DNA of 64,000 bases from Oreohelix idahoensis (lineage: Eukaryota; Mollusca; Gastropoda; Stylommatophora; Oreohelicidae). The stretch is from positions 372,001 through 436,000 of the forward strand of contig JAMPIV010022931.1 of the NCBI GenBank assembly GCA_024509875.1, read 5' to 3'. Positions 34,912 through 47,398 of the stretch are shown one piece after another. Position 1 is the first letter of the stretch. Each line of letters begins with the position of its first letter. The notes below the pieces were generated by a model. It searched no databases and was not told the origin of the DNA. It saw only the letters and a list, made by a program, of their open reading frames with translations. A program made the position numbers and the translations under genes.

Positions 34912-37225
34912 TGTGGTGGTTTTGATGTTATTAAGTGCGGTTGCTATGTTACCTAGTGTACTGAATGAGGTCAGCTGTGAAGGTCCCTGAAGATAACAGT
35001 TTATGTGAGTTTACAGGATACCTTTCTGCTACCACCTATGACCTCAAACAGACTTATTCTGCTATTATGTCTGTTAGGTACGTTTAATGTCTAGGATACT
35101 GAAATGTGGTGTGCAGGTAATTAAGTACACAGACACACACATATAAACACTAGGTCTAATCTAAGCTCTATGATCAAGTCAATTAACACTGGGTTTAAAA
35201 TTTACAATTTACAATTTTTTCAAATTTATTTAGTCCTGAACCAAGTTTTCTTCTGGTCAGGACGTATGAATCAAAATGAATTTATATCAATAAAAGAGCA
35301 TATAATTGAATAATCACATGAAAAGTTTGTACATAGATATATAAGTGAAATTTGCTAATATTGATAATAACTACAGAGTCTCTGGGAAAACTAGTACTGG
35401 ATGTCGGGTCGTGGTGGTGTCATCATACCCAGTCTTTGTTATTACTGTTCATTGGCTTTTTAACAGGGTAAATGGTGGTAAAGTTCGTTATGCACAGTGG
35501 TTTTAACTTTATTTATTGAGGTTGATGAATCAGCTGGCCTGTGACGATGTAGTAAAGTTGTTCACTTGGCTCACTCCTCACAGCTGCTGAGGTAAAATGA
35601 TAGGCTTCTTATTCATCCACCGTTGGATTTCTTCAGAGCATCTGGCACTAGCACAGTGCCAGACAAAGAAACTCTGAAACCACAAAATTAGGCCATGTGT
35701 TAACACACTGCCTACTTCACCATGTTTACTAACCATAATACATAAAATAACAAGACATGATCAGATCTCTCTGACCGACCCAGCACATCTCATCCAGGCT
35801 GTTATCAAACAGCACCAGTTTCCCATTCCTCTATGAACTGCACTGCATCTGAAATATTTTCATTAATCTCTTTTTTCCATATAATAAGGTGGGTGATATG
35901 TTCCCACTGATCTCCTGAAATAAAGATCTGTATGCTACCTTTTTGGATATATTTTTTCATTTTATTCATTCGCCTCTAGGCCCTGGACTGTCGCTGGGGA
36001 CCTAGAATAAGTACTCACTTGTAATCATTTTTTTATTATATGGCAGTATCAATCACTCAGAATTGTTAAATAAAAGGTGAATAATTTTTCCCTTACCACA
36101 ATTCAAAATGAAAACACACAGATACGTTGTACTAGCACAAACTCAGCTGAGCTGCTGGCTAGACTATGGCGTCCCACTGGTAATATTATATATCTTTTAT
36201 GGTCGTCACACTTCTAAGCATCAACGATCTGTTTCTGTGGACAGTCTTCAACAAATGGCAATTGCCGGCTAAATTTTTGTCAATACTATTACTCTTTTGT
36301 CCAATCGGAGTACTTCCCCTCTACAGTTTAAATATTTAAACCTAAATGTCCAATTTGAGTCCAGTTTCGGTCTAGTGTGAAGTGTATTTCTGTCGGTCTG
36401 TCCGTCCGAACTTGGGTTTTCCCAAAATTACACTTGGTTTTGGACCAACTACAAGAAAAAACTACACAAATGTTGTCTCATTTACGTATAAGATTTCTAT
36501 GCTAAGTTATTTTTAGATTCTTTCCTCCTTGTCTGCCCCTTGTCCACATGTAATTTGTTTTTCTGCTTTAGTCTCAAGGACGTGTCAAAAGTAACTTTAG
36601 TGAGAAGAATGCACAAATAACTGTCTGCTCGTCTGTATTGAACAATACAGTCTTTCGTCAATATCTTCCGTGTTATCTGTCCGTCTTCGTAATTGAAAGT
36701 ATATTATTTCTCAGGGAAAGATGGACTATCAAACTAGCTAACTTTTATTTTTCTAAACTTATTATTAAGGAAATTCATAATTTTTTTCCATGTTAGTCTT
36801 GAAATTTGTTTTTACTACTCGTTCACGGCGTTTGCCGCTATATTCAAATTAAAACGACTATTTACCGTAGAACGTCTAAGATGCGTCTGTTTCTGGCAAG
36901 AGCTAAGGTCGTTTTCGTGTCCAATTTCTTACATAGTGTCAACTAGTGGCGTAATTTTTTTTTTAAACTACAAATTGCGTCTGCTAGGCTTTAGATTCAA
37001 ACACGTGTGCAGACCGCATCATTTTTTCCGTTTCTACCCCGTCTAAACGAATAGGCATTTTGTCTCCATGTTATCACTAGTTGGTTTTCAATGACACTAG
37101 AAAACGATGGCGTGGGCGAAGATGTAGCAGCGTATCTTATCTAAATTTTATCCCTACATTTTAATTTAACTGTTATCTTTATAAATGGAGGAATTTTATC
37201 GTTGCATCACTGGATTTTCACCACA
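34912..37225. mobile_element. Element C: probable 2.3-kb solo LTR
   Basis: Starts TGTGGTGG and ends CACCACA, with the 5-bp direct repeat CAATG on each side (34907-34911 and 37226-37230). Removing the element plus one CAATG restores the phase of the 21-bp repeat. There are no coding frames of note, no internal terminal repeats, and no recognisable primer site or purine tract. The 2314-bp length, TG...CA ends and 5-bp duplication fit a solo LTR of a large-LTR gypsy-type element. It is not the same LTR family as the array. Orientation is not determined. Confidence 0.7.
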
Positions 37226-37267
37226 CAATGGAACAAACCAGTGCTACAATGGAACAAACCAGTGCTG
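37226..37267. repeat. 21-bp tandem repeat, right part (~2 units)
   Basis: Continuation of the repeat at 34832-34911 after the element C insertion; same unit, last copy diverging at GTGCTGCACG. Confidence 0.9.
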
Positions 37268-40200
37268 CACGAGCATGTAAATGTTGTGTGCAGGTTCTCT
37301 GCAGGAAGACCAGCTGTAGTGGTGGCTTCATACACAATGGGGAGAAAAAGATAAGGATGATTATCATAATATATGATTTGCCTTCGTCGTATGTTAGTGG
37401 GCCCAGAATGCATAGAGGCATTCTGGAGTCATCGATATACGAGTATTACCATCAGCGGAGCACAATTCTATAATATACATATGTTGAATATCTGTCTGTG
37501 AGGCTAATTACACCTTCATTGACTCTTGAAATCATCCACACACTTCCAAGGTTCCCCCTGTGTTGAAACTTGTTGAGAACCCAGCATTGCAAACTAAGCT
37601 AGGAGGAGTCAATTGAGCCCCAATGGTAACTCTTTGACATTGACCTGGTTGCCTGCATGAATTAGGATCTCACTATGTACCTAGTGATAGGTACTGGGAG
37701 CTGAGAAGTGGCTGTGTTCAGAACGTGACGATTAATTGGGAAAGCCCAAAACCAGAGCACCTGCTTTTTACTCCTAGCTTGGGACCAGATTTGACTATCT
37801 TTTAAATGTAACCGAAGCTGGAGAAACTGGAGCTCGTGACTTCAACTCAACAGGTTACGGAATGGCAGAAAAGCCACATGAAAAGCCTATATCTACTGTT
37901 TATTTAATACCAACGAGTCTTCAATTTGGTATTGTCTAAAAAGCGCAGCAGCCTTAGTTTAATAACAACAATAACCGAGTCCAGAATGGTGAGCAACTAA
38001 CTCCCTCGTGTGTTACCGAGTCCAGAAGGCTGATCCAAGTTCACTGTATAAAAGCGCTCATGTTGTATATACTCAACTAAAGAGATTTGGTCATGGCGCC
38101 AGCTACTCGACCCTGCGAAGACTTTGCTAAACAAACAACGTCAACAAACCATGGATACATCAATCGAAGTAAATAATTTAAATAATTAAACTCAGCCCTC
38201 CATGGACGGATAAAAGACCTCTGTTAAGGAGATCCATGGCGAAGCATACAGAAAGTCAAAAAGTATCTAAGTTTCTGACTCACCTTTAACCTTCTAGGGC
38301 ATGGGTGTCACGCGCGGTTTTTACGTGTCTGCCTAAGACAAGACAAACGTCTGTGTGGAGTCTGAGACAAGACAAAAGTCTGAGTGACCTCTGAGAAGAA
38401 ATATGAGTTATGGTGTTGAATGTGTTTAGTGACTTATAGTTATCAGGAGTTTAGGACAGAAACAGATTCTTCCTCCTGCTACGCAATGACAATGTTTTAA
38501 CTACTGTCACACTGCTCTCTCTCTCTCTCTCTTGTTTGGAGAAAAGGTTTAGTACACATAAGTGACTCCACAAATAAAGGTTTAAGTACTGATAGAAAAT
38601 TGAGTCTGATCCGCTCAGTAATTTTCTATTTTATTAACAAGAAGGAAAAACCTGTTGTAAAGCAAAATTATCTGTAACCAAAAAAAAAAAAAAACATCAA
38701 AACAACATAATGCATGTACCAATGCCTGGTATCGTCAAGGCTAGTGATCGAAATGAAAATGAGCAAAATTAATCCAGATATAAAATCCCAAGTTATTGGA
38801 GGAATGTGCTGCTTATTCCTTCAGCAGGAATCCCTGAAATAATGCACTTCCTACCTACACAAACTAAGCCGCCGACTTCGTATTGTCAGCACACAATTAT
38901 TAAATTCACTAACTGTTCCTGTCTACCGTTTATTAAGAGCTCTTTCGCTCTCAGCTACTTTTTATGAGTGCACTCTCACAATTAATCCTACAACGTTGGC
39001 ACAAATTGCACTTATACTCCGCTGGGATCACAGCTGAATGGCTGATAGCCGTCGGAGAAATGACGACCCTCTCTTCTCCGGGTTTTTCTCTGACACATCC
39101 GTGAAAATTATAACCTCGCTGTATCCACTATTTAAGAAAGCAATTTCAAAGACCTATGCAAAGTCCCCCAGATGCATACTTAGGCTGTGAAACCAGGATC
39201 TAAATGGGTTCGACGAATGCGCTAAAGATTAAAATTTGTGATGGGGTAATTAAATACGCCGTGCGTTGCCCCGCCACTAATGAGTTAGCGCGATATGTAT
39301 GGCTGACGTAGCTCTCTAACTTTGAGGCCGTGGAGCATGGTCATTCCACTTTCTTTAGTGGTGGCGTTAACAATTTCTTTAACAGCAGGGGAAAATCACC
39401 CGACTGAACCTGTATTAGGGAGTCGGACTGATAAACTGCCATACGTTGGGAGTACACCGCTGAAAATGGGTCTCTGGTTTATCAGACCTTTATAGGAAGA
39501 CAGGAAGGTAATTCCAAGTTGATGACTCAGAATTCTGCCGGAGGTGACCAGGTGTTGCTGTAATAAAACATATTCAAAAACAGTTATCATCTAGTCAAAA
39601 TAAATCATTACATAGTGCAACATTGAACAAGTCAGTGAATACACAGATCAGTTTAACTTATATACAACCCGTCCCTTCTCCAGAGCTGACCTGCTTTCGC
39701 AGTTTATCACCACCTCCCCTTCTCACTAATCGATCTCTAAACGAGCGCGTGTAGGGGTCTGGTGCAGGCCTACACTAGCTAGCGATTTGTGTAACCAGGG
39801 GGTTTCCCCGTCTTGCGTGACGTAGGTATGCAAACATTCCTATACCACCTACATCAGGTGCGAAGTGACCTTACACATTTCGGTCACTTTTCTCTTGCAC
39901 ACAGCGTCAGAAAAAATAGCCATTTCCGCCTTTAGTTACTGCGCGGACGGCAAGGCTTAATATCATTATATTTACAGGCATCAGAACAACAACACGTATA
40001 ATGCTACTATAGGGAAATCTATATATTGAGTTAAACGTAGCCATACAGTAGATTAGTAATCAATTAACACAACCTTACAGGTAGAAAAAAATTATACACT
40101 TCAGGGGCCGCAAATCCAAGAAAATAGCTTATTGTTACACTCTGTGTTTAAAGAATGGAACACCTAACGCTTAATTACACAGTTACCGTTAGGGCACAAT

Positions 40201-40715
40201 TATTTCTTTCATGAAACACATTAAAAACACACTCAAAACTTTCATGAAGCATCTTAAAGTACACAACCATTAGGCTTCCAAATAAAACGCCGTAATAGGC
40301 ATACAAACACAACTTCCTTAACAAGAACTAACCATAGATTCTTGGTGTATGTTGGGTAGTAGCCGAATTAACAATTTCTAAAACCCGTTATAATAGCTTA
40401 CTCTGACTTGTTATAAATCCCAAGAAAAAGTAGCACTAACAAGTTAATTAAGAACGATTACCGAGACTTGTGGAGAATATTCCTCACCAATTAATTGGCA
40501 AACTGCACAGGCCTCTCTACCTTCTCACGACAGAAAATTTGAGGACTGAGCATTTAGAAGCAGAAGAGAATCAATTATATAGTAGGAATAGGCCCCAGGT
40601 GTTTGAACACATAGGTTAACATCTACAAGGAGAATGCCGAAAACAATCGTAAGATTTACCCAGAGAATTCTCCTAGCGACAAGCTACAAAAGAATTAGCG
40701 TAACAGAGTAAAGAT
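37268..40715. other. Unassigned stretch, possibly old repeats or host intergenic DNA
   Basis: 3.4 kb without supported coding regions. It holds a short (TC)n tract near 38515-38532, a poly(A) run near 38680 and a GC-richer segment near 39660-39900. The longest open frames are under 100 codons and contain no recognisable motif. Confidence 0.4.
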
Positions 40716-42341
40716 TATTACGCATCATCATCATCAGTTGCCATCTCCACAACGAAGGTTGGCTGTAATGGATCTCCAACGTCTTCTGTCTCTTGTCTTG
40801 GTGGTGCACTCTGATAGACTCTTTCCTGTCCATCTCTTGATGTTATCTACCCACTTATAGCGCTGTCTTCCCCTTGCACGTTTGCCTTCACCTCTCCCTT
40901 CTGTTATGGTCTTCTGCAAGGTGTTATGCCTTTTTATGTGGCCAAAGTATTTTAGCTGCCGAACTTTGACCTCCCTCATTAGTTCTCTTTTCATACCTAG
41001 ATTTTCTAGGACCTCCTTATTTGTTTTCATCTCTTTCCATGAGATACGCCCCATTCTTCTATATATCCACATTTCAAGAGCCTCAATTCTTTCTTCCAAA
41101 TGCTTATTCATCGTCCATGTTTCTGCACCATACATAAATGCAGAATATATATAACACTTTATGATTCTCAGTTTTAATTTGTGAGATAACTGTTTGGATG
41201 TCAGTATATGTTTCATGTTGTTGAATGTAGCTTTGGCCATTCCTATTCTCTTCTTGATTTCTCTTTCACATCTGCCATCTTCTGTTATTATATGACCAAG
41301 ATATACGTTGCTCTTGACTTGTTCCAGGATTTTCCCATTTACGCTTAACTTTAATGTGGGTTTATCGTCTGTTTTGCTAATTATCATAGGTTTTGTTTTC
41401 TCAATATTAATGTCGAGTCCATATTCATGACTTATACTGTTCACTTGCTTCACTAGTTCTTGTAACTCCTGTTCGCTTTCAGCTAACAACACGGTATCAT
41501 CAGCATATCTAAGGTTGTTTATTGACCTTCCACTGATGTTCAGTCCTGGTATTTCCTGTATCTGTTTGAAAATTTTTTCGGTGTATAAATTAAATAGGCA
41601 GGGGGACAGCACACAACCTTGTCTGACACCTCTTTTTATGTCTATGTATGGTGAATAATTCCTTCCCGATCTTACTGTGGCAGTTTGCTCCCAATAAAGG
41701 TTACTGAGTATTCTTATATCTTTTCCATCAATACCTATGTCTTTGAGGCATTCAATTATTTTCTCATGATGGACTCTGTCAAAAGCCTTCTTATAGTCAA
41801 TGAAGCACATATACATACATTTTGGACCTCTGTATTTATTTCTGCTGATATTCTTAGGCAAAATATTGCCTCTCTTGTTCCACAGTTCCGTCTAAAACCA
41901 AACTGTTCTTCTTGAATTTCGCCGTCTACTTTACTTTTTATTCTTTCTGGTATGATTTTGAGCAGTATCTTAATTGCATGACTCATCAGGCTGATTGTTC
42001 TGAAGTCTGAACATTCTGTTGCATTTGGTTTTTTGGGCAATGTTATGAAAACTAATGTCATCATGTCTTGTGGTATATATCCTGTATTGTATATATCGTT
42101 GCATATTTCTGTGATTGTATTTATACCAAAGCTATCCAGAGCTTCTATCATTTCAATTTTTATGTTATCCATGCCTGCTGATTTTTCTTTTTGTATCATA
42201 TGAATGACATTCTCTATTTCTGATCTGAGAATGTTTGGGCCTTCATTAGAATCTGGTGATGGTTTTTTACCTCTGTTGTCCTCGAATAGTTCTTTTACGT
42301 ATATCTGTTTGATATGTCTTTCTCATCAAGTAATATTAAAC

Positions 42342-43341
42342 TATGTGAATATAATCAAAGCGCTATATGACAATGCAAGATGTTGTGTTAGAACAAATAA
42401 AGGGAATACAGAATGGTTTACAGTAGAAACAGGGGTGAAACAAGGCTGTATTATGTCACCACTACTTTTTGGAATAGCTAATGATTGGGTTATGAGAAAC
42501 TATACCCACAATGAACAATTGGGTATAAAATGGACAAATGGAAAATTCCTGGGAGACCTGGATTTCGCAGATGATGTAGCATTCTTAAGTTCAACACCAA
42601 GACAATCCGAAGAAGCAATAAATAATTTGTGTCATCTCTCGGTTAAAATAGGTCTCCAAATAAATGCCTCTAAAACTAAAGCTATGAACTTTTCTAACGA
42701 GACCTTTGATATCATCTTGAACGGGGAAAAAACTACAGAAAGTTGAAAGTTTCAATTATTTAGGCAGTAAAATGACTCAGGATGGTGACACAACAAGAGA
42801 AATCCATACTAGAATTGCTTTGGCAGCTAGCGCCTTCAATAGATTATCTAACATTTGGAAATTACGATCATTGAATGTACATACCAAGCTTCGTCTGTTT
42901 AATTCACATGTTATCTCAGTGTTAACATACGGCTGTGAGAGTTGGAAAATAACAAAAACATTGGAGAACAAGCTGAATACATTCGAGAACAAATGTCTTA
43001 GAAAACTCATGAACATCAGTTGGAAAGAATTCAAGACTAATCGACAAATAAGAGAAGACTCTAGGCAGAAATATGTCTCCGACTATATAAGGAAAAGACG
43101 ATGGTCATATATCGGTCATGTCCTACGAATGCAAAACAACAGAATACCACTACAGGCGCTCACTTGGGTTCCTGAGGGTAAGAGGAAAAAAGGAAGACCA
43201 AAAGAAACACTCAGAAGAACAATAATAAGAGAAGGAAGAACGTTGGGCCTAAATAATGTGCAAGAGCTAAGAGGAGTGGCGTCACAACGAACAACCTGGA
43301 GAGCACTGGTTTCTGCCTTATGCGCCGTGTTTGGTGCTTAA
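42342..43341 (+). pseudogene. LINE reverse-transcriptase C-terminal half (frameshifted)
   Basis: The first frame (to 42746) encodes GVKQGCIMSPLLF and the catalytic LDFADDVAFLS. A frameshift near 42740 leads into the frame ending 43341, with SVLTYGCESWKIT, NISWKEFKTN, RRWSYIGHVLRM and KRKKGRPKETLRR. It is a different LINE family from the host RTE element; clade not assigned. Dead because of truncation and the frameshift. Confidence 0.83.
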
Positions 43342-43355
43342 AGAATTTATTATTA
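42342..43355 (+). mobile_element. LINE 3' fragment nested in the RTE element, 11-bp target duplication
   Basis: Plus-strand, 5'-truncated. The flanking duplication TAATATTAAAC lies at 42331-42341 and 43356-43366. It ends with a short ATT-type tail after the stop codon. Confidence 0.87.
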
Positions 43356-43707
43356 TAATATTAAACCATTTTTGTTTTTGATACACTTCCTCCTTGTGCA
43401 AACCGCGACCGATTTGATAATTTCTTTATTTCTTCATGCATATCTCTTGTCATGTGCTTTGCTTCCAAGTCTTCTATTTCCTTGCATTTTGTTTCTATCC
43501 ACCGTTCTTTTGCTTCTCTACACATAGTACGTATGTCATTGTCTATTGTTTTATATTTTGGAGTGTTTTTTGCTTTCTTTCTTTCTGCCATTTTATTCAA
43601 GATGTCATCTGTCATCCAAATTTGATTTTTCTTAGACTCCTTTTTAGGTAAATTTGCATTTGCTGATTGTATGCTTGTTTTTAAGCATTCCCATTTCTAT
43701 TACGCAT

Positions 43708-43889
43708 AGAGAGTCCCAAAATTTCCCTGGCATCAATGCACAGAGACGTCTAGATGACCGTCATCTCAACAGCGAAGGTGTCTAAAGGCAACCTAAAGTC
43801 GCACTTACACCAAGTAGCCACGTAACATGACGGACTATAGGAACAGTTTCCCCTGTTTCGTGAAGAAAATAAGAAGAAGAAACCATTAT
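43708..43889. other. Short unassigned interval between two insertions
   Basis: 182 bp between the RTE target duplication and the ATGGT duplication of element B. No feature recognised. Confidence 0.4.
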
Positions 43890-45204
43890 ATGGTTGTTGC
43901 AGGTGGAACTTATGGAAGGGGAAGTAATCTTGAGAATGTTTTGAACATATTAAATTTCGAGTTGCAACGCTTGATTAAGCGGATACTTGTTTGACTTTAG
44001 GATAGAATTATCTTTTCCTATTTTCGGGTGACAGAGTACAGATAAGCGTGTGAGCGCTGTTTAATCTCAAGTGTTGAGATGTGTTTATTCTGTACTGTTT
44101 TGAGTCATGTGAATAGCTCGCTAGTCTGCATGTGTTATCGAGAACGGTGTTCAAGACAACCGAATCTCGTGACGGGTTTTTTTGGCGGGACTAGTGTGTG
44201 ATTGAGGGAGTTGTGTTTTGGGCGTGGACCGTGTAGGTCGAGTCCCAGTGTTTTTGGATAATGTATGCCTACGTAGGATTTGAGAAAATGTCGACTTATA
44301 TATTTCGCTGTGTGTACAGCCTATGTGATACACTGCAGTGAAGATTTGTTTAGGCCATATGAACCTTATTATAGCTGCCGTGTGATGCAGGCTTTGCTAT
44401 GTATTGAAGTACTTTTGTAGGCCATATTTTGAAGATTATTATAGCTGCCGTGTGATGCAGGCTTTGCTAGGTATTGAAGTACTTTTGTAGGCTATATTTT
44501 GAAGATTAATGAAGCTGCCGGGTGATGCAGGCTTCGCTGTGTATTAAGGTACTTTTGTAGGCCATATTATGTTTAGCTGCAGTATGAAGATTTGTGAAGC
44601 TGTTAAGCTATTATAAGTCCAGGATTAGGACAGGCCATATTATATATTAACTGCAGTGTGGAGATGTATGAAGCTATTAAGCTATTATTAGTCCAGGATT
44701 AGGACAGGCCATATTATGTTTAACTGCAGTATGAAGATTTGTGAAGCTGTTAAGCTATTATAAGTCCAGGATTAGGACAGGCCATGTTATATATTAACTG
44801 CAGTGTGGAGATGTATGAAGCTATTAAGCTATTATAAGTCCAGGATTAGGACAGGCCGTATTAGGTATTGATGCAGTGCGGAAATTATATACTATGATTC
44901 GTGTTTTGCTGTCGAATGTGTGTCATTTATGTCATCGTATCTGTGTTGTAACGGAATAAACAGTATCGAACTGTTCCAGTCGTTTGCAATCCTTCTTGAC
45001 TCCTGCATGTACCCTTATGTACGTACTGTGGTGTGCGAACATATCAACACACACCCAGGTCAACATTCCAGACACAGTGACAGGTCAGCAGCACACATAT
45101 ATTGAATTAGCCTGTGTGGCGATGATATAGACCAAACCACTACACTCGCAACAGTGGGTGTAAACAGACTAATAACATTAACGTTTAATTACATTTATTG
45201 GAAA

Positions 45205-47371
45205 CACTGACAAACAACATTTTTCTTTCTTATATAAGAATAAGTGTTCTTATGTCAGTTTTTTGCGCTGATTTCAAATTTGAAATCCGTTTATCTCTAT
45301 CACGTCAGGTTTTTAAGATATTTGTGAATACATATATTTTTGGGAAACCGTTATGTGCTCCGTTTCATTTTTACTACATAACTTATTAAAAATTAATAAA
45401 ATGCAAAATAATTCCACTTTTTATACTGCTAAAAGATGCATGACGCTATTTTTCCAATAGTTACTGTATTTTGAAATAATTCTGAGCGAAATATGGCTTC
45501 TAGAAGTTGTAGAAATTCGGCTGATCTGTTCTGTTACGTGTGCGGATATTTTACCGATCGTGTTCACCAGAAAAAACTTTACACCATTACTAAAGAAAGC
45601 ATATGAACTTTATTTCGATTCGAAAGTTGATGATGCAAATAAATCTTGGAAGCCAAATGCAGTTTGTTCGACTTTGTGCAAATACATTGGCAGGTTGGTT
45701 ACGAAAATCGCCGAAGCATAAGTCGATGCCTTTTGGAGTGCCAGTAATATGGCATGAACAAGACAAATCACGCTACTGATTGTTACTTCTGCTTGACAAA
45801 TATCCATGGTTTCACTTTTAAAACTAGAAAGTCTGTGGTTTATCCAAATATTGAATCGGTTTCGAAACCAGTGCCTCGTGATCCAATCACGTGTCCGATC
45901 CCAGTTCCACCAGAACAATATCCGTTGGACGTGAATGAACCATCAGAAAGTGATAGTTTACCTGCTTTAGAAACTAATTCTGACTCGGATTATATACCGG
46001 TGAATGATGGTGTTCACTTAATTAACCTTTCAGATCTAATACGTGATCTCGCTCTTACCAAAGGACAAGCGGAATTACTCGGTTCGCGACTCAAAGAATG
46101 GAATCTTTTAGCGCCCAATACTTTGATATCTAAATTTCGTCATAGACACAGAGAACTTGTTCAATACTTTGAGATGGATGATGACATTTGCTATTGCAAA
46201 AATGTAAACGGTCTAATGGTGCACCTCGGTCACGAGCACATAGTCAATGAATGGCGACTTTTCATCGACTCTTCCAAGACTAGTCTAAAAGCCGTGTTAT
46301 TGCATAACGGAAATTTATTTTCATCAATTCCAGTCGCCTACTCTGTTCATATGAAAGAAACTTATGACAATATGGCTATACTTTTGGCAAAAATAAAGTA
46401 CAATGACTACCAATGGCGGATTTGTGGAGACCTAAAGGTCATTGCAGTTCTCACGGGCATGCAGACTGGGTATACTAAATTTTGTTGCTTCCTATGTGAA
46501 TGGGACAGCCGCAACAGACAGGAACATTATGCAAGAAAGGTGTGGCCTATCAGGGATCGTATGCAGCTTGGGCATAAAAATGTAATACACGAGCCATTAG
46601 TTAACAAAAACAGCATCATTTTACCACCGTTACATATAAAGTTGGGGCTCATGAAGAATTTCGTAAAAGCGTTAGATAAAATGAGCAAAGCTTTCACTTA
46701 TCTTCGAGAAAAGTTTCCGCAAGTTAGCGATGCAAAGATAAAGGAAGGTATCTTTGTAGGACCTCATATTAGGAAAGTTATTGCAGACAAACAATTCGAG
46801 AACTTGTTACATGGTAGTGAACTTCACGCATAGATGGCATTCAAATCGATCGTCGATAACTTTTTGGGAAATCACAAATCTGTCGACTATGTGCATATTG
46901 TTAAGCAGTGCATAGATGCATACAGAATTATGGGCTGTAACATGTCCCTCAAAATCCATTTGCTCGATTCGCATCTTGACTTTTTCCCTGACAACCTTGG
47001 CGAAGTCAGCGATGAACATGGAGAACGATTCTATCAAGATATCGCCGTAATGGAGTCACGTTATCAAGGACGGTGGAGTGTGACCATGCTTGCCGATTAT
47101 TGTTGGATGTTTCATCGCGATGTACCACATGCCATTCACCGACGAAAGTCGACTGCAAAGAAATTCAAGCCTACATAACTGTTATACTTCTTGTACGAAT
47201 GATGTTATAATACTGTATGCGTTGTTAAAAAACTTCAATTGCGTATTTCTCGAGATCCCGACCTGATAGAGAAAAACGGTTTGCAGATTTAAAAACAGCG
47301 CATTAAAATTGACCAGAAAAACATAGAAATGTTAGAGAAAGAAAAAAAAATTTTTTTTTTGTTAGCCAGTG
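45205..47371 (+). mobile_element. CACTA-like DNA transposon inside the LTR of element B
   Basis: The left end CACTGACAAACAA and the reverse complement of the right end, CACTGGCTAACAA, form an imperfect terminal inverted repeat. AAA flanks both sides (45202-45204, 47372-47374). The uninterrupted site is present at 54136-54150 in the 3' LTR (TATTGGAAATCAG). A 4-bp GAAA duplication with one base fewer in the repeat is equally possible. The CACTG ends and 3-4-bp duplication fit the CACTA/Mirage/Chapaev group; the encoded protein is described separately. Confidence 0.82.
45493..47178 (+). pseudogene. Putative transposase of the CACTA-like element (degraded)
   Basis: Begins near ATG 45493 with a Cys-rich N-domain (LFCYVCGYFT, then in other frames AVCSTLCKYIG and PFGVPVIWHEQ), so frameshifts occur before 45754. 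From 45754 the frame is long: TDCYFCLTNIHGF, NEWRLFIDSSKTSLKAVLLH, WRICGDLKVIAVL and FCCFLCEWDSR, then LPPLHIKLGLMKNFVKALD, broken by TAG at 46831. It continues with FLGNHKS, HLLDSHLDFFPDN, EHGERFYQDI and YQGRWSVTMLADYCW. I recall this as a multicopy protein family in arthropods and other invertebrates. Acidic residues in LFIDSS, CGDLKV and HGERF could be a DDE-type triad, but that is inference. The inverted termini around it support a transposase. Confidence 0.72.
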
Positions 47372-47398
47372 AAATCAGAGTAAAAGGAGGGTGTATCA

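Larger units (their letters stand above)
40726..43697 (-). mobile_element. RTE-like LINE, 5'-truncated, 10-bp target duplication
   Basis: Minus-strand non-LTR retrotransposon flanked by TATTACGCAT at 40716-40725 and 43698-43707. Its 3' end carries a (TGA)n tail (plus strand ATCATCATCATCA), as usual for RTE-type elements. It is interrupted by another LINE at 42342-43355. The remaining sequence begins inside ORF2, upstream of the RT domain, so it is 5'-truncated. Confidence 0.85.
40734..43697 (-). pseudogene. RTE-like endonuclease/RT ORF, split by nested LINE and frameshifts
   Basis: Read on the minus strand. 43697-43367 encodes the linker before the RT (KNQIWMTDDILNKMAERKK...). After the nested insertion, 42330-41756 carries the first RT blocks (KSAGMDNI, NCGTREAIFCL) up to a frame change near 41850. 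Then 41861-40734 encodes FIDYKKAFDRVHHEKI, GVRQGCVLSP, the catalytic RYADDTVLLAES and the C-terminal MYGAETWTM and RQLKYFGHI motifs. RT palm motifs are complete, but at least one frameshift and the nested insertion inactivate it. The apurinic-endonuclease domain is missing. Confidence 0.88.
43895..47398 (+). repeat. 5' LTR of element B, interrupted by a DNA transposon
   Basis: LTR sequence at 43895-45204 and 47372-47398. It contains two tandem-repeat blocks, ~83 bp x3 at ~44337-44568 (AGCTGCCGTGTGATGCAGGC) and ~77 bp x4 at ~44570-44870 (AAGTCCAGGATTAGGACAGG). A candidate polyadenylation signal (GGAATAAACAG) lies near 44955. Confidence 0.88.

Noticed and set aside
37268..40715. Possible host exons
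   Set aside because: Short frames only and no recognisable protein segments; I could not support any exon.
45610..45918. 102-codon minus-strand frame opposite the CACTA-like protein
   Set aside because: Shadow of the sense coding region, which has clear family motifs.
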